Source: Acidovorax_G lacteus
GTDB lineage: Bacteria > Pseudomonadota > Gammaproteobacteria > Burkholderiales > Burkholderiaceae_C
Reading direction: 5' to 3'
Assembly (NCBI RefSeq): GCF_039540375.1
Contig: NZ_BAABEX010000004.1
Location: forward strand, 124,001 to 188,000
DNA: 64,000 nt
The position numbers and the translations under genes were made by a program. Positions 8,527 through 17,754 of the stretch are shown here, piece after piece. The notes under the pieces are model-generated. The model ran no database searches, was not told the origin of the DNA, and saw only the letters and a list, made by a program, of their open reading frames with translations. The number at the start of each line of letters is the position of its first letter. Positions within the stretch are counted from its first letter, which is position 1.

Positions 8527-10268
8527 GCCGCAGCGTGCGCTATACCTCCAGCCCGCTACTGGCCAGCAAGACGCCGGTCTGGCGCAGCAAGTTCATCGTG
8601 GCCATGATCGCGCTGGGCTTCGTCGGCCTGGCGGGGCGCGCTGCATACGTGCAGGTGATCGGCAACGATTTCTTCCAGCGCCAGGGAGAGGTGCGCTTTG
8701 CCCGCACGCTGGAACTGCCCGCCAACCGCGGCAAGATTCTTGACCGCAACGGCCTGATCCTGGCTTCGAGCGTGCCCGCGGCGAGTATCTGGGCCATCCC
8801 CGAGGACGTGGAGCAGGAAAAGCCCGAAGTGCAGGCCAAGCTCAAGGAGCTGGCCCGGCTGCTGGAAATGCCGCTGCCTGCACTCAAGGCCCGGCTCTCG
8901 GACGAAGACAAGACCTTCGTGTGGATCAAGCGCCAGCTCGACTGGGACGTGGGCCAGCAGATCGCCAAGCTCGATATCAAGGGCATTTATCAGCGCAAGG
9001 AATACAAGCGCCAGTACCCTGAAGGCGAGGCTGCGGCCCACGTGGTGGGCTTCACCAACGTCGAAGACCGCGGACAGGAGGGCATGGAGCTCGCGTTCGA
9101 CAAGGACCTGTCGGGCAAGCCCGGCTCGCGCCGTGTGATCAAGGACCGCCTCGGGCGGGTGGTCGAAGGCGTGGGCGAGACCATTCCACCGGTCGACGGT
9201 CGCGATATTCAGCTCTCGATCGACAGCAAGGTGCAGTTTTTTGCGTACCAGAAGCTGCGCGATCAGGTGGCGGTGCACAAGGCCAAGGGCGGCAGCGTGG
9301 TCGTGCTGGATGCGCACACGGGCGAGCTGCTCGCATTGGCCAACTACCCCAGCTATGTGCCCGACAAACGCCAGAACCTCACCGGCGAGCAACTGCGCAA
9401 CCGCGCACTGACCGATGTGTTCGAGCCCGGCTCGACCATGAAGCCATTCACGGTGGGTATCGCACTGGAAAGCGGCCGCGTGCGTCCCGACACGCTGGTG
9501 GACACCGCGCCTGGGCGCATCAACATCACCGGCTCCACCATCAGCGACACGCACAACTACGGCGTGCTCACGGTGGAGGGCGTGATCCAGAAGTCGAGCA
9601 ACGTGGGCACCACCAAGCTGGCCATGCAGATGCCGGCGCGCGAGATGTGGGAAACCTTCTCGGCAGCGGGCTTCGGGCAAAGGCCGCAGATCGGATTTCC
9701 GGGCGCCATCAGCGGCCGGCTGCGGCCCTACAAGACCTGGCGGCCGGTCGAGCAGGCCACCATGTCCTACGGCTATGGCCTGTCCGCCAGCCTGTTCCAG
9801 ATGGCGCGCTCGTACACCGTGTTCGCCAATGGCGGCCGCGTCATTCCGGCCACATTGCTCAAGACCGACGAGCCCGCCGTGGGCGTGCCCGTATTTTCGG
9901 AGCGCACTGCCGAGCAGGTGCGCAAGATGCTGCAGATGGCCGCTGGCCCGGGCGGCACGGGCCAGAAGGCTCAAACGGTGGGCTACTCGGTGGGCGGCAA
10001 GTCAGGCACCGCGCGCAAGCAGGTGGGCAAGACCTATGCCACGGGCAAGTACCGGGCATGGTTCACCGGCATGGCGCCCATCGACAAGCCGCGCATCATC
10101 GTGGCCGTGATGATCGACGAGCCCAGCAACGGCGTGTACTACGGCGGTGCTGTGGCGGCCCCGGTGTTCAGCGAGGTGGTACAGCAGACCCTGCGGATGA
10201 TGGGGGTGGCCCCTGATATGGCGGTCAAGCCCCAGATCGTGGCCAACGCCGTGGAGGAGTCTCTGTGA
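8523..10268 (+). CDS. ftsI: Peptidoglycan D,D-transpeptidase FtsI (PBP3)
   Basis: A 581-residue class B penicillin-binding protein. One N-terminal membrane anchor (about residues 23-42) is followed by the PBP dimerisation domain and a transpeptidase domain. The catalytic SxxK is STMK at Ser304, SxN is SSN at 358-360, and the KTG-type box is KSGT at 493-496. It crosslinks septal peptidoglycan together with FtsW. It overlaps ftsL and murE by 4 bp. Length and motifs are normal for the family. Confidence 0.97.
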   Translation: MSRSVRYTSSPLLASKTPVWRSKFIVAMIALGFVGLAGRAAYVQVIGNDFFQRQGEVRFARTLELPANRGKILDRNGLILASSVPAASIWAIPEDVEQEKPEVQAKLKELARLLEMPLPALKARLSDEDKTFVWIKRQLDWDVGQQIAKLDIKGIYQRKEYKRQYPEGEAAAHVVGFTNVEDRGQEGMELAFDKDLSGKPGSRRVIKDRLGRVVEGVGETIPPVDGRDIQLSIDSKVQFFAYQKLRDQVAVHKAKGGSVVVLDAHTGELLALANYPSYVPDKRQNLTGEQLRNRALTDVFEPGSTMKPFTVGIALESGRVRPDTLVDTAPGRINITGSTISDTHNYGVLTVEGVIQKSSNVGTTKLAMQMPAREMWETFSAAGFGQRPQIGFPGAISGRLRPYKTWRPVEQATMSYGYGLSASLFQMARSYTVFANGGRVIPATLLKTDEPAVGVPVFSERTAEQVRKMLQMAAGPGGTGQKAQTVGYSVGGKSGTARKQVGKTYATGKYRAWFTGMAPIDKPRIIVAVMIDEPSNGVYYGGAVAAPVFSEVVQQTLRMMGVAPDMAVKPQIVANAVEESL

Positions 10269-11764
10269 CGCAACGCATGCCCACGCTCGACGCCCTGGAG
10301 GTCTGGCTGCGCACCCGTTGCACCGGAGCGCTGCGCATCGACAGCCGCCAGGTGCAGCCTGGCGACGCCTTTGTGGCCTGGCCTGGTGCCGCTACCGATG
10401 GGCGCCATCACGTGGCCGACGCACTGGTGCGCGGTGCCAGCGCCAGTGTGGTCGAGCACGAGGGGGTGCAGGCCTTTGACTTCGGCGCGGCCGATGTGGT
10501 GTCTTTCGCCGGGCTCAAGGCGGCCACCGGCTGGCTGGCGGCGCGCTGGTGGGGGCAGCCGTCGGCCGCGCTCCACACCATGGCCGTCACGGGCACCAAC
10601 GGCAAGACCAGCACCAGCTGGTGGCTGGCGCAGGCCTGGACCGCACTGGCCGACCGCGGCGTGTTGCCCGCAGGCGGATGCGCCGTTGTGGGCACGCTCG
10701 GGGTGGGCGTGCCGGGCCGTGTGACGCCGACAGGCCTGACCACACCCGACCCGGTGCGCCTGCAGCAATCGCTGCGCGGATTTGCAGACCAAGGGCTGCG
10801 GGCCTGCGCGATGGAGGCTTCGTCCATCGGGCTGGCCGAGGAGCGCATGGCGGGCCTGCAACTGCACACGGCACTGTTCACCAACTTCACGCAGGACCAT
10901 CTCGACTACCACGGCAGCATGGCCGCCTACTGGGCCGCCAAGCGCCGCCTGTTCGACTGGCCTGGTCTGCGCGCAGCGGTGATCAACCGCGACGATCCGG
11001 CCGGGGCCGCCTTGATCGCCGCGTTGGCCGCGGCACCCCTGGATGTCTGGAGCATCTCGCTCCATGCGGGGGCGCGTCTGCAGGCCGACGACATTCGCAC
11101 AGGACAGGGCGGGCTCGCCTTTGATGTGCTTGAGGCCGGGCAGCGTGTATGCCTGCAGTCCCGCGTGGTGGGGCGGTACAACGTGCTCAACCTGCTGGGC
11201 GTGATCGGTGCCCTGCGCGCAGCCGGCGTGCCGCTGGCAGATGCCGTGGCCGCCTGTGCGGATCTGGCACCTGTGCCTGGCCGCATGCAGAGTCTGGACC
11301 GTTCTGGCCAACCCTTGGTGGTGGTGGACTACGCCCATACGCCGGATGCGCTTTCGCAGGCCTTGGCGGCGCTGCGCCCCCAGGCGGCGGAGCGCGGCGG
11401 CGCGCTGTGCTGCGTGTTCGGTTGCGGCGGCGACCGCGACGCAGGCAAGCGCCCACTCATGGGCGCTGCGGCGCAGCAGGGTGCCGACCGGGTGATCGTC
11501 ACCAGTGACAACCCCCGCAGCGAGGACCCGGCGGCCATCGTGCACCAGATTCTGCAGGGCACGATCGCCGGTACGACGGTGCAAGCCGAACTGGACCGTG
11601 CCGCCGCCATTGCGCGTGCGGTGCGCGAAGCCGGACCGCACGATGTGGTGCTGATCGCCGGCAAGGGCCATGAGGATTACCAGGAAATGGCCGGCGAGCG
11701 CCGTCCGTTTTCCGACTGGGAACATGCGCAGGCTGCTTTGAATGCGCGGGAGGAGGCGGCATGA
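10265..11764 (+). CDS. murE: UDP-N-acetylmuramoyl-L-alanyl-D-glutamate--2,6-diaminopimelate ligase MurE
   Basis: A 499-residue Mur ligase starting at GTG 10265, whose GTGA overlaps the ftsI stop. The ATP-binding P-loop is GTNGKTS, the central domain shows the Mur ligase NFTQDHLDYHG motif, and the C-terminal DNPR motif (SDNPRSEDP) is the signature of meso-diaminopimelate specificity. It adds the third residue of the peptidoglycan stem peptide in the cytoplasm. It overlaps murF by 4 bp. Confidence 0.97.
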   Translation: MTQRMPTLDALEVWLRTRCTGALRIDSRQVQPGDAFVAWPGAATDGRHHVADALVRGASASVVEHEGVQAFDFGAADVVSFAGLKAATGWLAARWWGQPSAALHTMAVTGTNGKTSTSWWLAQAWTALADRGVLPAGGCAVVGTLGVGVPGRVTPTGLTTPDPVRLQQSLRGFADQGLRACAMEASSIGLAEERMAGLQLHTALFTNFTQDHLDYHGSMAAYWAAKRRLFDWPGLRAAVINRDDPAGAALIAALAAAPLDVWSISLHAGARLQADDIRTGQGGLAFDVLEAGQRVCLQSRVVGRYNVLNLLGVIGALRAAGVPLADAVAACADLAPVPGRMQSLDRSGQPLVVVDYAHTPDALSQALAALRPQAAERGGALCCVFGCGGDRDAGKRPLMGAAAQQGADRVIVTSDNPRSEDPAAIVHQILQGTIAGTTVQAELDRAAAIARAVREAGPHDVVLIAGKGHEDYQEMAGERRPFSDWEHAQAALNAREEAA

Positions 11765-13194
11765 CCGCTGCGATGATGACCCTGGGCCAGGCGCACGCCT
11801 GGATCGCGCAGCGCATTCCGCCAGCGCAGTGTGTGGGCGAGCCTTCCACGCCACTGCTGCGCGTGCACACCGACACACGCTCTTTGCAGGCTGGCGACTT
11901 GTTCGTCGCCCTGCGCGGCGAACGTTTCGACGCCCACGACTTTTTGGCGCAGGCGGCCGCTGCGGGTGCGGTGGCGGCTGTGGCCGAACCAGGCCGCCTG
12001 CCTCCTGGCTTGCCTGGCATTGTGGTGCCCGATACTGGCCGGGCGCTGGGGGCGCTGGCTGCGGGCTGGCGTGCGCAGTTCCCACTGCCCCTCGTGGCCG
12101 TGACGGGCAGCAACGGCAAGACGACGGTCACGCAGATGATCGCCGCGATCTTGGCGGCCCACGCGGGCGAGCGTGCGTTTTCCACCCGCGGCAACCTCAA
12201 CAACGCGGTGGGTGTTCCGCAGACCCTGTTGCGTCTGACGCCCGCGCACCGGATCGGGGTGGTGGAGCTCGGCATGAACCACCCGGGCGAGATCGCGGAC
12301 CTGGCCGCCATCGCCCAGCCCACCGTGGCCCTGGTGAACAACGCGCAGCGCGAGCATCTCGAATTCATGCAAACCGTCGAGGCGGTAGCACGGGAGAACG
12401 GCTCTGTGCTCCGTGCCTTGCCGCCCGATGGCGTCGCCGTGTTTCCTGCGGACGATCCCTACACACCGCTGTGGCAGTCGCTCGCGGGCCAGCGCGAAGT
12501 CGTCACCTTCGGCGAGGGCGCTGCGGTGGGCTTGTCGCACGCTGCTGTCTGGGCCGATGGCGCCTGGCAGGTCAGCCTGCGGACGCCGACCGGCACCATT
12601 GCCACGAGCCTGGCCATTGCCGGGCGGCACAACGTGCGCAATGCGCTGGCCGCAGCAGCCTGCGCGCTGGCGGCGGGGGTTCCGCTGGAGGCCATCGCGC
12701 GCGGGCTGTCAGCGTTTCAGCCGGTGCAGGGGCGTTCCCGGGCGCTGTCGCTTGCCGTCCAGGGCCATGTGCTCAGCGTGGTGGATGACACCTACAACGC
12801 CAACCCCGATTCCGTGCGTGCGGCCATCGACGTACTGGCCGAGTTGCCAGGCCCGCGCCTGCTGGTGTTGGGCGACATGGGCGAGGTCGGCGATCAGGGG
12901 CCGGCCTTCCACCGCGAAGTGGGGGCGTACGCGCGCGAGCGCGGCATCGAGCACCTGCACTGCCTCGGCAGCCTGAGTGTCCACGCGGCCCACGCCTTTG
13001 GCGCGGGGGCACAGCATTGGCCCGACATGCACGCATTGCAGCAGGCTGTGTTGCAGCGCTTGACGGGCGTGGGCAGTGTGCTGGTCAAGGGCTCGCGTTT
13101 CATGCGGATGGAACAGGCCATCCACGCCATCGAGGCCGCCGCACGGCCCGGCGATCACCACCAGCAGGAGGGAACCCACCATGCCACGCACTGA
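11761..13194 (+). CDS. murF: UDP-N-acetylmuramoyl-tripeptide--D-alanyl-D-alanine ligase MurF
   Basis: A 477-residue Mur ligase. The P-loop is GSNGKTT near residue 116, followed by LGMNHPGEI and the C-terminal DDTYNANPDSVRAA motif typical of MurF. It attaches D-Ala-D-Ala to complete the UDP-MurNAc-pentapeptide. It overlaps murE by ATGA; mraY follows after 42 bp that include a GGAGG ribosome-binding site. Confidence 0.97.
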   Translation: MTAAMMTLGQAHAWIAQRIPPAQCVGEPSTPLLRVHTDTRSLQAGDLFVALRGERFDAHDFLAQAAAAGAVAAVAEPGRLPPGLPGIVVPDTGRALGALAAGWRAQFPLPLVAVTGSNGKTTVTQMIAAILAAHAGERAFSTRGNLNNAVGVPQTLLRLTPAHRIGVVELGMNHPGEIADLAAIAQPTVALVNNAQREHLEFMQTVEAVARENGSVLRALPPDGVAVFPADDPYTPLWQSLAGQREVVTFGEGAAVGLSHAAVWADGAWQVSLRTPTGTIATSLAIAGRHNVRNALAAAACALAAGVPLEAIARGLSAFQPVQGRSRALSLAVQGHVLSVVDDTYNANPDSVRAAIDVLAELPGPRLLVLGDMGEVGDQGPAFHREVGAYARERGIEHLHCLGSLSVHAAHAFGAGAQHWPDMHALQQAVLQRLTGVGSVLVKGSRFMRMEQAIHAIEAAARPGDHHQQEGTHHATH

Positions 13195-13236
13195 CGTGAA
13201 GTTTGCCGCGGTGCGGCCTTTCCACGCGGAGGTCGC

Positions 13237-14415
13237 ATGCTGCTGATGCTGTCGCAGTGGCTGCAGGGCCTGTCGCCCGAGTTCGGCTTCTTCCGGGTCT
13301 TTCAGTACCTGACCTTCCGGGCGGTGATGGCCGCAATGACCGCCCTGCTCATCGGGCTGATCGCCGGGCCGCGTGTGATCCGCATGCTCACGTCGCTCAA
13401 GATCGGCCAGCCCATCCGCGGCTACGCGATGCAGAGCCACCTGTCCAAAAGCGGCACACCCACCATGGGTGGAGTCCTGATCCTGCTGTCGATTGCGATC
13501 TCAACCCTGTTGTGGTTTGACCTGTCCAACCGCTTTGTCTGGATCGTGCTCATTGTCACGCTGGGCTTTGGCGCGATCGGCTGGGTGGACGACTGGCGCA
13601 AGGTGGTCAACAAAGACCCTGAGGGTATGCGTTCTCGCGAGAAGTACTTCTGGCAGTCGGTGATCGGGCTGCTGGCAGCCCTGTATCTGGTATTCAGCAT
13701 CTCCGAAAACTCCAACGAACGGGTATTGGAGCTGTTCATCACCTGGGTGCAGTCGGGCTTCGCGCTGGATCTGCCGCCCAAGGCTGGGCTGTTGGTGCCG
13801 TTCTTCAAAGAGATCAGCTACCCGCTGGGGGTGCTGGGCTTCGTGATCCTGACCTATCTGGTCATCGTGGGCTCGAGCAATGCGGTCAACCTCACCGACG
13901 GGCTGGACGGCTTGGCCATCATGCCGGTGGTGATGGTCGGTTCGGCACTGGGCGTGTTTGCCTACGTCACAGGCAGTGCGGTGTACTCCAAGTACCTGTT
14001 TTTCCCGTACATCCCGGGCACAGGCGAGCTGCTGATCTTCTGCTCGGCCATGGCCGGCGCCGGGCTGGCTTTTCTGTGGTTCAACACCCACCCGGCCCAG
14101 GTGTTCATGGGCGATGTGGGGGCGCTGGCGCTGGGGGCGGCGCTGGGCACCATCGCCGTGATCGTTCGCCAGGAGATTGTGCTGGCCATCATGGGCGGCA
14201 TCTTCGTCGTCGAGGCCCTGTCCGTGATGCTGCAGGTGACCTGGTTCAAATACACCAAGCGCCGCTATGGGGAGGGGCGCCGCCTGCTCAAGATGGCGCC
14301 GCTGCACCACCATTTTGAAAAGAGCGGCTGGAAGGAAACCCAAGTGGTGGTCCGTTTCTGGATCATCACCATGCTGCTGTGCCTGGTGGGCCTGTCCACG
14401 CTGAAACTGCGATGA
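13237..14415 (+). CDS. mraY: Phospho-N-acetylmuramoyl-pentapeptide-transferase MraY
   Basis: A 392-residue polytopic inner-membrane enzyme with about ten hydrophobic segments. Family motifs are SKSGTPTMGG near residue 70, GWVDDW (catalytic Asp pair region), NLTDGLDG, and the C-terminal APLHHHFE. It transfers phospho-MurNAc-pentapeptide to undecaprenyl phosphate, giving lipid I. A GGAGG site lies just upstream of ATG 13237. The stop overlaps the murD start (ATGA at 14412-14415). Confidence 0.97.
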   Translation: MLLMLSQWLQGLSPEFGFFRVFQYLTFRAVMAAMTALLIGLIAGPRVIRMLTSLKIGQPIRGYAMQSHLSKSGTPTMGGVLILLSIAISTLLWFDLSNRFVWIVLIVTLGFGAIGWVDDWRKVVNKDPEGMRSREKYFWQSVIGLLAALYLVFSISENSNERVLELFITWVQSGFALDLPPKAGLLVPFFKEISYPLGVLGFVILTYLVIVGSSNAVNLTDGLDGLAIMPVVMVGSALGVFAYVTGSAVYSKYLFFPYIPGTGELLIFCSAMAGAGLAFLWFNTHPAQVFMGDVGALALGAALGTIAVIVRQEIVLAIMGGIFVVEALSVMLQVTWFKYTKRRYGEGRRLLKMAPLHHHFEKSGWKETQVVVRFWIITMLLCLVGLSTLKLR

Positions 14416-16319
14416 ACACCCCGGAACAAACCCACGTGCCTGCGGCTGACAGCCCGGAGCAACCGACCGGACTCGCCATGAGCGCCGATGTCTTGGTGCC
14501 CGAGGTGGAGCCCGAGCCCAACAGTGCGCTATCTACCCCGGCCGACGAGGATGTGCCGCGGGCGTTGTCGGTCGAGTCAGCACCGCTGGAACCCGTGCGT
14601 CTCGCGGAGCCTGCGTATGAGCCTGGCTCCGCCGCACGCGCTGCCAAGGCGTTCGTGCACCAGATCTTTGCCGAAGTGGCGGCCCCGGATGCCGAGGCGG
14701 CTGACGATACGCCGGCCGATGCCGCAGCCCCATCTGTAGCCCCCGACGCCACGCTGGATCAAGCCCCGGTACCCGCCGGTTGGCCTGCAGGCGGTGAACC
14801 CCTGCCGCTGCAGGGGCGCAAAGTCCTGGTGCTCGGCCTGGGCGCTTCCGGGCTTGCGATGGCCCGCTGGTGCGTCCGTGCAGGCGCCGAGGTGACCGTG
14901 GCCGACACCCGCGAGGCACCGCCCCAGTTGGCCGTGCTGCAGGCCGCGTTGCCCGGCGTACGCTTTGTGGCGGGCGCTTTGACGGCGACGCTGATAGAAG
15001 GCCAAGGCTACGCTGCGGTGTACCGGTCTCCGGGTCTGTTGCCCGCCACGATTGCCCCGGTCTGGTCAGCGGCCCAGGCGCAGGGCCTTGTGACTGGCGG
15101 TGAACTGGATCTGTTTGCCCAGGCGCTGATCGCGCTGCGCACGGCGCATGGCTATGCGCCGGCCGTATTGGCCATCACCGGTACCAACGGCAAGACGACC
15201 GTGACCTCCCTGACCGCGCAACTGGTGGAGCACGCTGGGCGCAGCGTGGCGGTGGCCGGCAACATCGGGCCCACGCTGCTCGATACCCTGGCCGAGCGCA
15301 TCGACGGCGACAGCCTTCCAGAGGCTTGGGTGCTGGAACTGTCGAGCTTTCAGCTCGATGGCGTCCGCGGCTTCGAGCCCACGGCCGCCACGGTGCTCAA
15401 CCTCACGCAGGACCACCTGGACTGGCATGGCGACATGGCCGCCTACGGTATGGCCAAGTCACGCATCTTTGGTGGGTCGGGCCTGCTGGTGCTGAACCGC
15501 GACGACCCCGAGGTCATGCAGATGCTGCCGCCGCCCGTGCGCGTGAAGCTGCAGAAGCCGCAGCAGCGGCCGCATGTGACCTTTGGGGCCGACATGCCGC
15601 GGCGTCCGGGCGACTTTGGTATCGAGGTGGTCAGCGGCATGGCCTGGTTGGTACGTGCGCAGGAGGCGGACGAGACGCGCAAGCGCTCACGTGCCGCAGT
15701 GGACGAAGACGAGTTGCACGTGCAGCGACTCATGCCTGCCGATGCCCTGCGCATCCGAGGGCGTCACAACGCACTCAACGCCCTTGCGGCATTGGCTCTG
15801 GCCACGGCAGCGGGCTGCTCCCTGGCACCGATGCTCTATGGCCTGCGCGAATACCGCGGCGAGCCGCACCGTGTGGAGTCGGTGGCGGTGGTGCAGGACG
15901 TCGAGTACTTTGACGACAGCAAGGGCACCAACGTCGGTGCGACTGCGGCCGCATTGGCGGGCCTGGGGGCCGACCGTCGCCTGGTGGTGATTTTGGGGGG
16001 CGAGGGCAAGGGCCAGGACTTTTCGCCCCTGGCCACCCCGGTGGCCCGGTATGCGCGGGCGGTGCTGCTCATCGGCCGCGATGCGCCGCGCATTCGGGAA
16101 GCCCTGACAGGCACCGGCGTACCGATGCTGGACGCTCCCGACCTGCCCGAAGCCGTGCGCATGGCCGCCCAACGCGCCCATGCCGGTGATGCGGTGCTGC
16201 TGTCGCCCGCGTGCGCGAGTTTTGACATGTTCCGCGACTACGCCCACCGCGCCCAGGTGTTCTGCGACGCGGTGCGCGCGCTGGCGCTGGACGCCGGCCA
16301 GAGTCTGGAGGGCCAGTGA
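14412..16319 (+). CDS. murD: UDP-N-acetylmuramoyl-L-alanine--D-glutamate ligase MurD with long N-terminal extension
   Basis: A 635-residue protein, well above the roughly 440-500 usual for MurD. Residues 1 to about 132 are a Pro/Ala/Glu-rich, probably disordered extension; the MurD fold begins at GRKVLVLGLGASGLAMARW near residue 134. The P-loop is GTNGKTT, then NLTQDHLDWHG, and the C-terminal DSKGTNVGAT motif is typical. A charged insert (EADETRKRSRAAVDEDE) lies near residues 417-433. The start at 14412 is chosen for the ATGA overlap with mraY; the extension has no stop or frameshift and composition resembles the rest. It adds D-Glu to UDP-MurNAc-L-Ala. Confidence 0.95.
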   Translation: MNTPEQTHVPAADSPEQPTGLAMSADVLVPEVEPEPNSALSTPADEDVPRALSVESAPLEPVRLAEPAYEPGSAARAAKAFVHQIFAEVAAPDAEAADDTPADAAAPSVAPDATLDQAPVPAGWPAGGEPLPLQGRKVLVLGLGASGLAMARWCVRAGAEVTVADTREAPPQLAVLQAALPGVRFVAGALTATLIEGQGYAAVYRSPGLLPATIAPVWSAAQAQGLVTGGELDLFAQALIALRTAHGYAPAVLAITGTNGKTTVTSLTAQLVEHAGRSVAVAGNIGPTLLDTLAERIDGDSLPEAWVLELSSFQLDGVRGFEPTAATVLNLTQDHLDWHGDMAAYGMAKSRIFGGSGLLVLNRDDPEVMQMLPPPVRVKLQKPQQRPHVTFGADMPRRPGDFGIEVVSGMAWLVRAQEADETRKRSRAAVDEDELHVQRLMPADALRIRGRHNALNALAALALATAAGCSLAPMLYGLREYRGEPHRVESVAVVQDVEYFDDSKGTNVGATAAALAGLGADRRLVVILGGEGKGQDFSPLATPVARYARAVLLIGRDAPRIREALTGTGVPMLDAPDLPEAVRMAAQRAHAGDAVLLSPACASFDMFRDYAHRAQVFCDAVRALALDAGQSLEGQ

Positions 16320-17587
16320 TGGCTGTGCCTGGCGCCGCGATCATCGAACGCCTGCGTGGCTGGTGGCCTGCGCGTGGAGAAGCACCGGTGGACGTGCTGC
16401 CGGTGCGCGTGGGCGGTACCGAATACCGCCAATCCACAGCCACACCGGCCAGCGTGCTCGGTTTTGACCAGGCCTTGGTCTGGGTGGTGGTGGCCCTGCT
16501 TGCCTGGGGCTTGGTGATGGTGTACTCGGCATCGGTCGCGCTGCCGGACAACCCGCGTTTTGCCAACTACACCCCGACGCACTTCCTCACCCGCCATGCG
16601 ATGTATCTGGTGATCGGGTTCGTGGCTGCGCTGCTGGCATTTCAGGTGCCCATGGCCACCTGGGAGCGAGTAGCGCCCTGGTTGTTCGTCCTGGCCCTGC
16701 TGCTCCTGGTGGCGGTGCTCATTCCGGGCATCGGCAAGGTGGTCAACGGTGCGCGCCGCTGGCTGTCCATCGGGCCCTTCGGCTTTCAGCCCTCCGAGGT
16801 CGCGAAATTCGCGGTGCTTGTGTACGCAGCCGACTACATGGTCCGCCGCATGGAAGTGAAAGAACGCTTCTTCCGCGCAGTGCTGCCGATCGGCGCTGCG
16901 GTGGGGGTGGTCGGCGTGCTTCTGCTGGCAGAACCCGACATGGGCGCGTTCATGGTGATCGCGGTCATTGCCATGGGCATCTTGTTCCTGGGCGGCGTGA
17001 ACGCCCGCATGTTCTTCCTGATCGCGTTCATCCTCGTGCTCGCGTTTGCGGCGATGGTCTGGCTGTCGGATTGGCGGCGCGAGCGCATCTTTGCGTACCT
17101 GGATCCGTGGAGCGAGAAGCACGCACTGGGCAAGGGCTACCAGCTCTCGCATTCGCTGATTGCCATTGGCCGGGGCGAGATTTTTGGCGTGGGTCTTGGT
17201 GGCAGCGTTGAGAAGTTGCACTGGCTGCCCGAGGCGCACACCGACTTCCTGCTCGCCGTGATCGGCGAGGAGTTTGGCCTGGTCGGCGTCCTGACGCTGA
17301 TCGTGATGTTTTTCTGGATGACGCGCCGCATCATGCACATTGGCCGTCAGGCCATCGCGCTCGACCGGGTGTTTGCTGGCCTCGTGGCCCAGGGCGTGGC
17401 CATCTGGATCGGCTTCCAGGCCTTCATCAACATGGGCGTGAACCTGGGCGCACTGCCCACCAAGGGCCTGACGCTGCCCCTGATGAGCTTCGGCGGCTCG
17501 GCCATCCTCATGAACCTCGTCGCCATCGCCGTCGTCCTGCGCGTGGACTATGAAAACAAACTCCTCATGCGCGGAGGCCGCGTATGA
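16319..17587 (+). CDS. ftsW: Septal peptidoglycan glycosyltransferase FtsW
   Basis: A 422-residue SEDS-family membrane protein. ATG 16319 is chosen, with GGAGG at 16307-16311 and a TGATG overlap with murD; a GTG one codon earlier is possible. There are about ten membrane segments. SEDS landmarks include NGARRWLSIGPFGFQPSE and the catalytic-loop region EKLHWLPEAHTDFL. It polymerises lipid II at the septum with FtsI. The last codons lie in the left arm of a 21-bp hairpin and the stop overlaps a small ORF generated by a tandem repeat. Confidence 0.96.
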   Translation: MAVPGAAIIERLRGWWPARGEAPVDVLPVRVGGTEYRQSTATPASVLGFDQALVWVVVALLAWGLVMVYSASVALPDNPRFANYTPTHFLTRHAMYLVIGFVAALLAFQVPMATWERVAPWLFVLALLLLVAVLIPGIGKVVNGARRWLSIGPFGFQPSEVAKFAVLVYAADYMVRRMEVKERFFRAVLPIGAAVGVVGVLLLAEPDMGAFMVIAVIAMGILFLGGVNARMFFLIAFILVLAFAAMVWLSDWRRERIFAYLDPWSEKHALGKGYQLSHSLIAIGRGEIFGVGLGGSVEKLHWLPEAHTDFLLAVIGEEFGLVGVLTLIVMFFWMTRRIMHIGRQAIALDRVFAGLVAQGVAIWIGFQAFINMGVNLGALPTKGLTLPLMSFGGSAILMNLVAIAVVLRVDYENKLLMRGGRV

Positions 17588-17598
17588 GGAGTTTGTTT
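17554..17598 (+). repeat. Near-perfect 21-bp stem hairpin across the ftsW stop codon
   Basis: The arms AAACAAACTCCTCAT (17554-17568) and ATGAGGAGTTTGTTT (17584-17598) are exact reverse complements. The intervening 15 bases extend the stem with one G-U and five G-C pairs around the loop AGG. The ftsW stop and the ATG at 17584 lie in the right arm, and the GGAGG that would serve ATG 17584 is in the loop and stem top. No T-run follows, so it is not a standard intrinsic terminator. Confidence 0.85.
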
Positions 17599-17734
17599 GG
17601 GCAAAGCCAAGGCCTGCAGCGCGCCAGCGCTGCCGAATGCGCAGCATTCGATGCGCGGAGGCCGCGTATGAGGAGTTTGTTTGGGCAAAGCCAAGGCCTG
17701 CAGCGCGCCAGCGCTGCCGAATGCGCAGCATTCG
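17567..17734 (+). repeat. Perfect 84-bp tandem duplication between ftsW and murG
   Basis: Bases 17567-17650 and 17651-17734 are identical. Each unit starts ATGCGCGGAGGCCGCG, contains a GGAGG and an ATG, and carries two small hairpins: GCAGCGC/GCGCTGC and CGAATGC/GCATTCG. 84 bp is 28 codons, so reading frames are kept. The sequence right after the second unit (GCACGGAGGCGATGTATGAG) resembles the start of a third unit and supplies the real murG start region. Confidence 0.95.
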
Positions 17735-17754
17735 CGCACGGAGGCGATGTATGA
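17584..17754 (+). CDS. Possible 56-residue repeat-encoded small protein, coupled to ftsW and murG
   Basis: ATG 17584 overlaps the ftsW stop (ATGA) and the TGA at 17752-17754 overlaps the murG start (ATGA), the same arrangement as between the other dcw genes. The product would be two copies of MRSLFGQSQGLQRASAAECAAF joined by DARRPR and ended by AHGGDV. GGAGG precedes the ATG but sits in a strong hairpin. I recognise no family. It may be a by-product of repeat insertion rather than a gene; the alternative frame would extend MurG at its N-terminus. Confidence 0.35.
   Translation: MRSLFGQSQGLQRASAAECAAFDARRPRMRSLFGQSQGLQRASAAECAAFAHGGDV

Noticed and set aside
10139..12085. A 648-codon minus-strand open frame
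   Set aside because: Antisense to murE and murF; no family resemblance, composition typical of a shadow frame.
17550..17750. Longer N-terminus for MurG (start 17550)
   Set aside because: The added 67 residues overlap ftsW and are repeat-derived; ATG 17751 has a ribosome-binding site and gives the standard family N-terminus.
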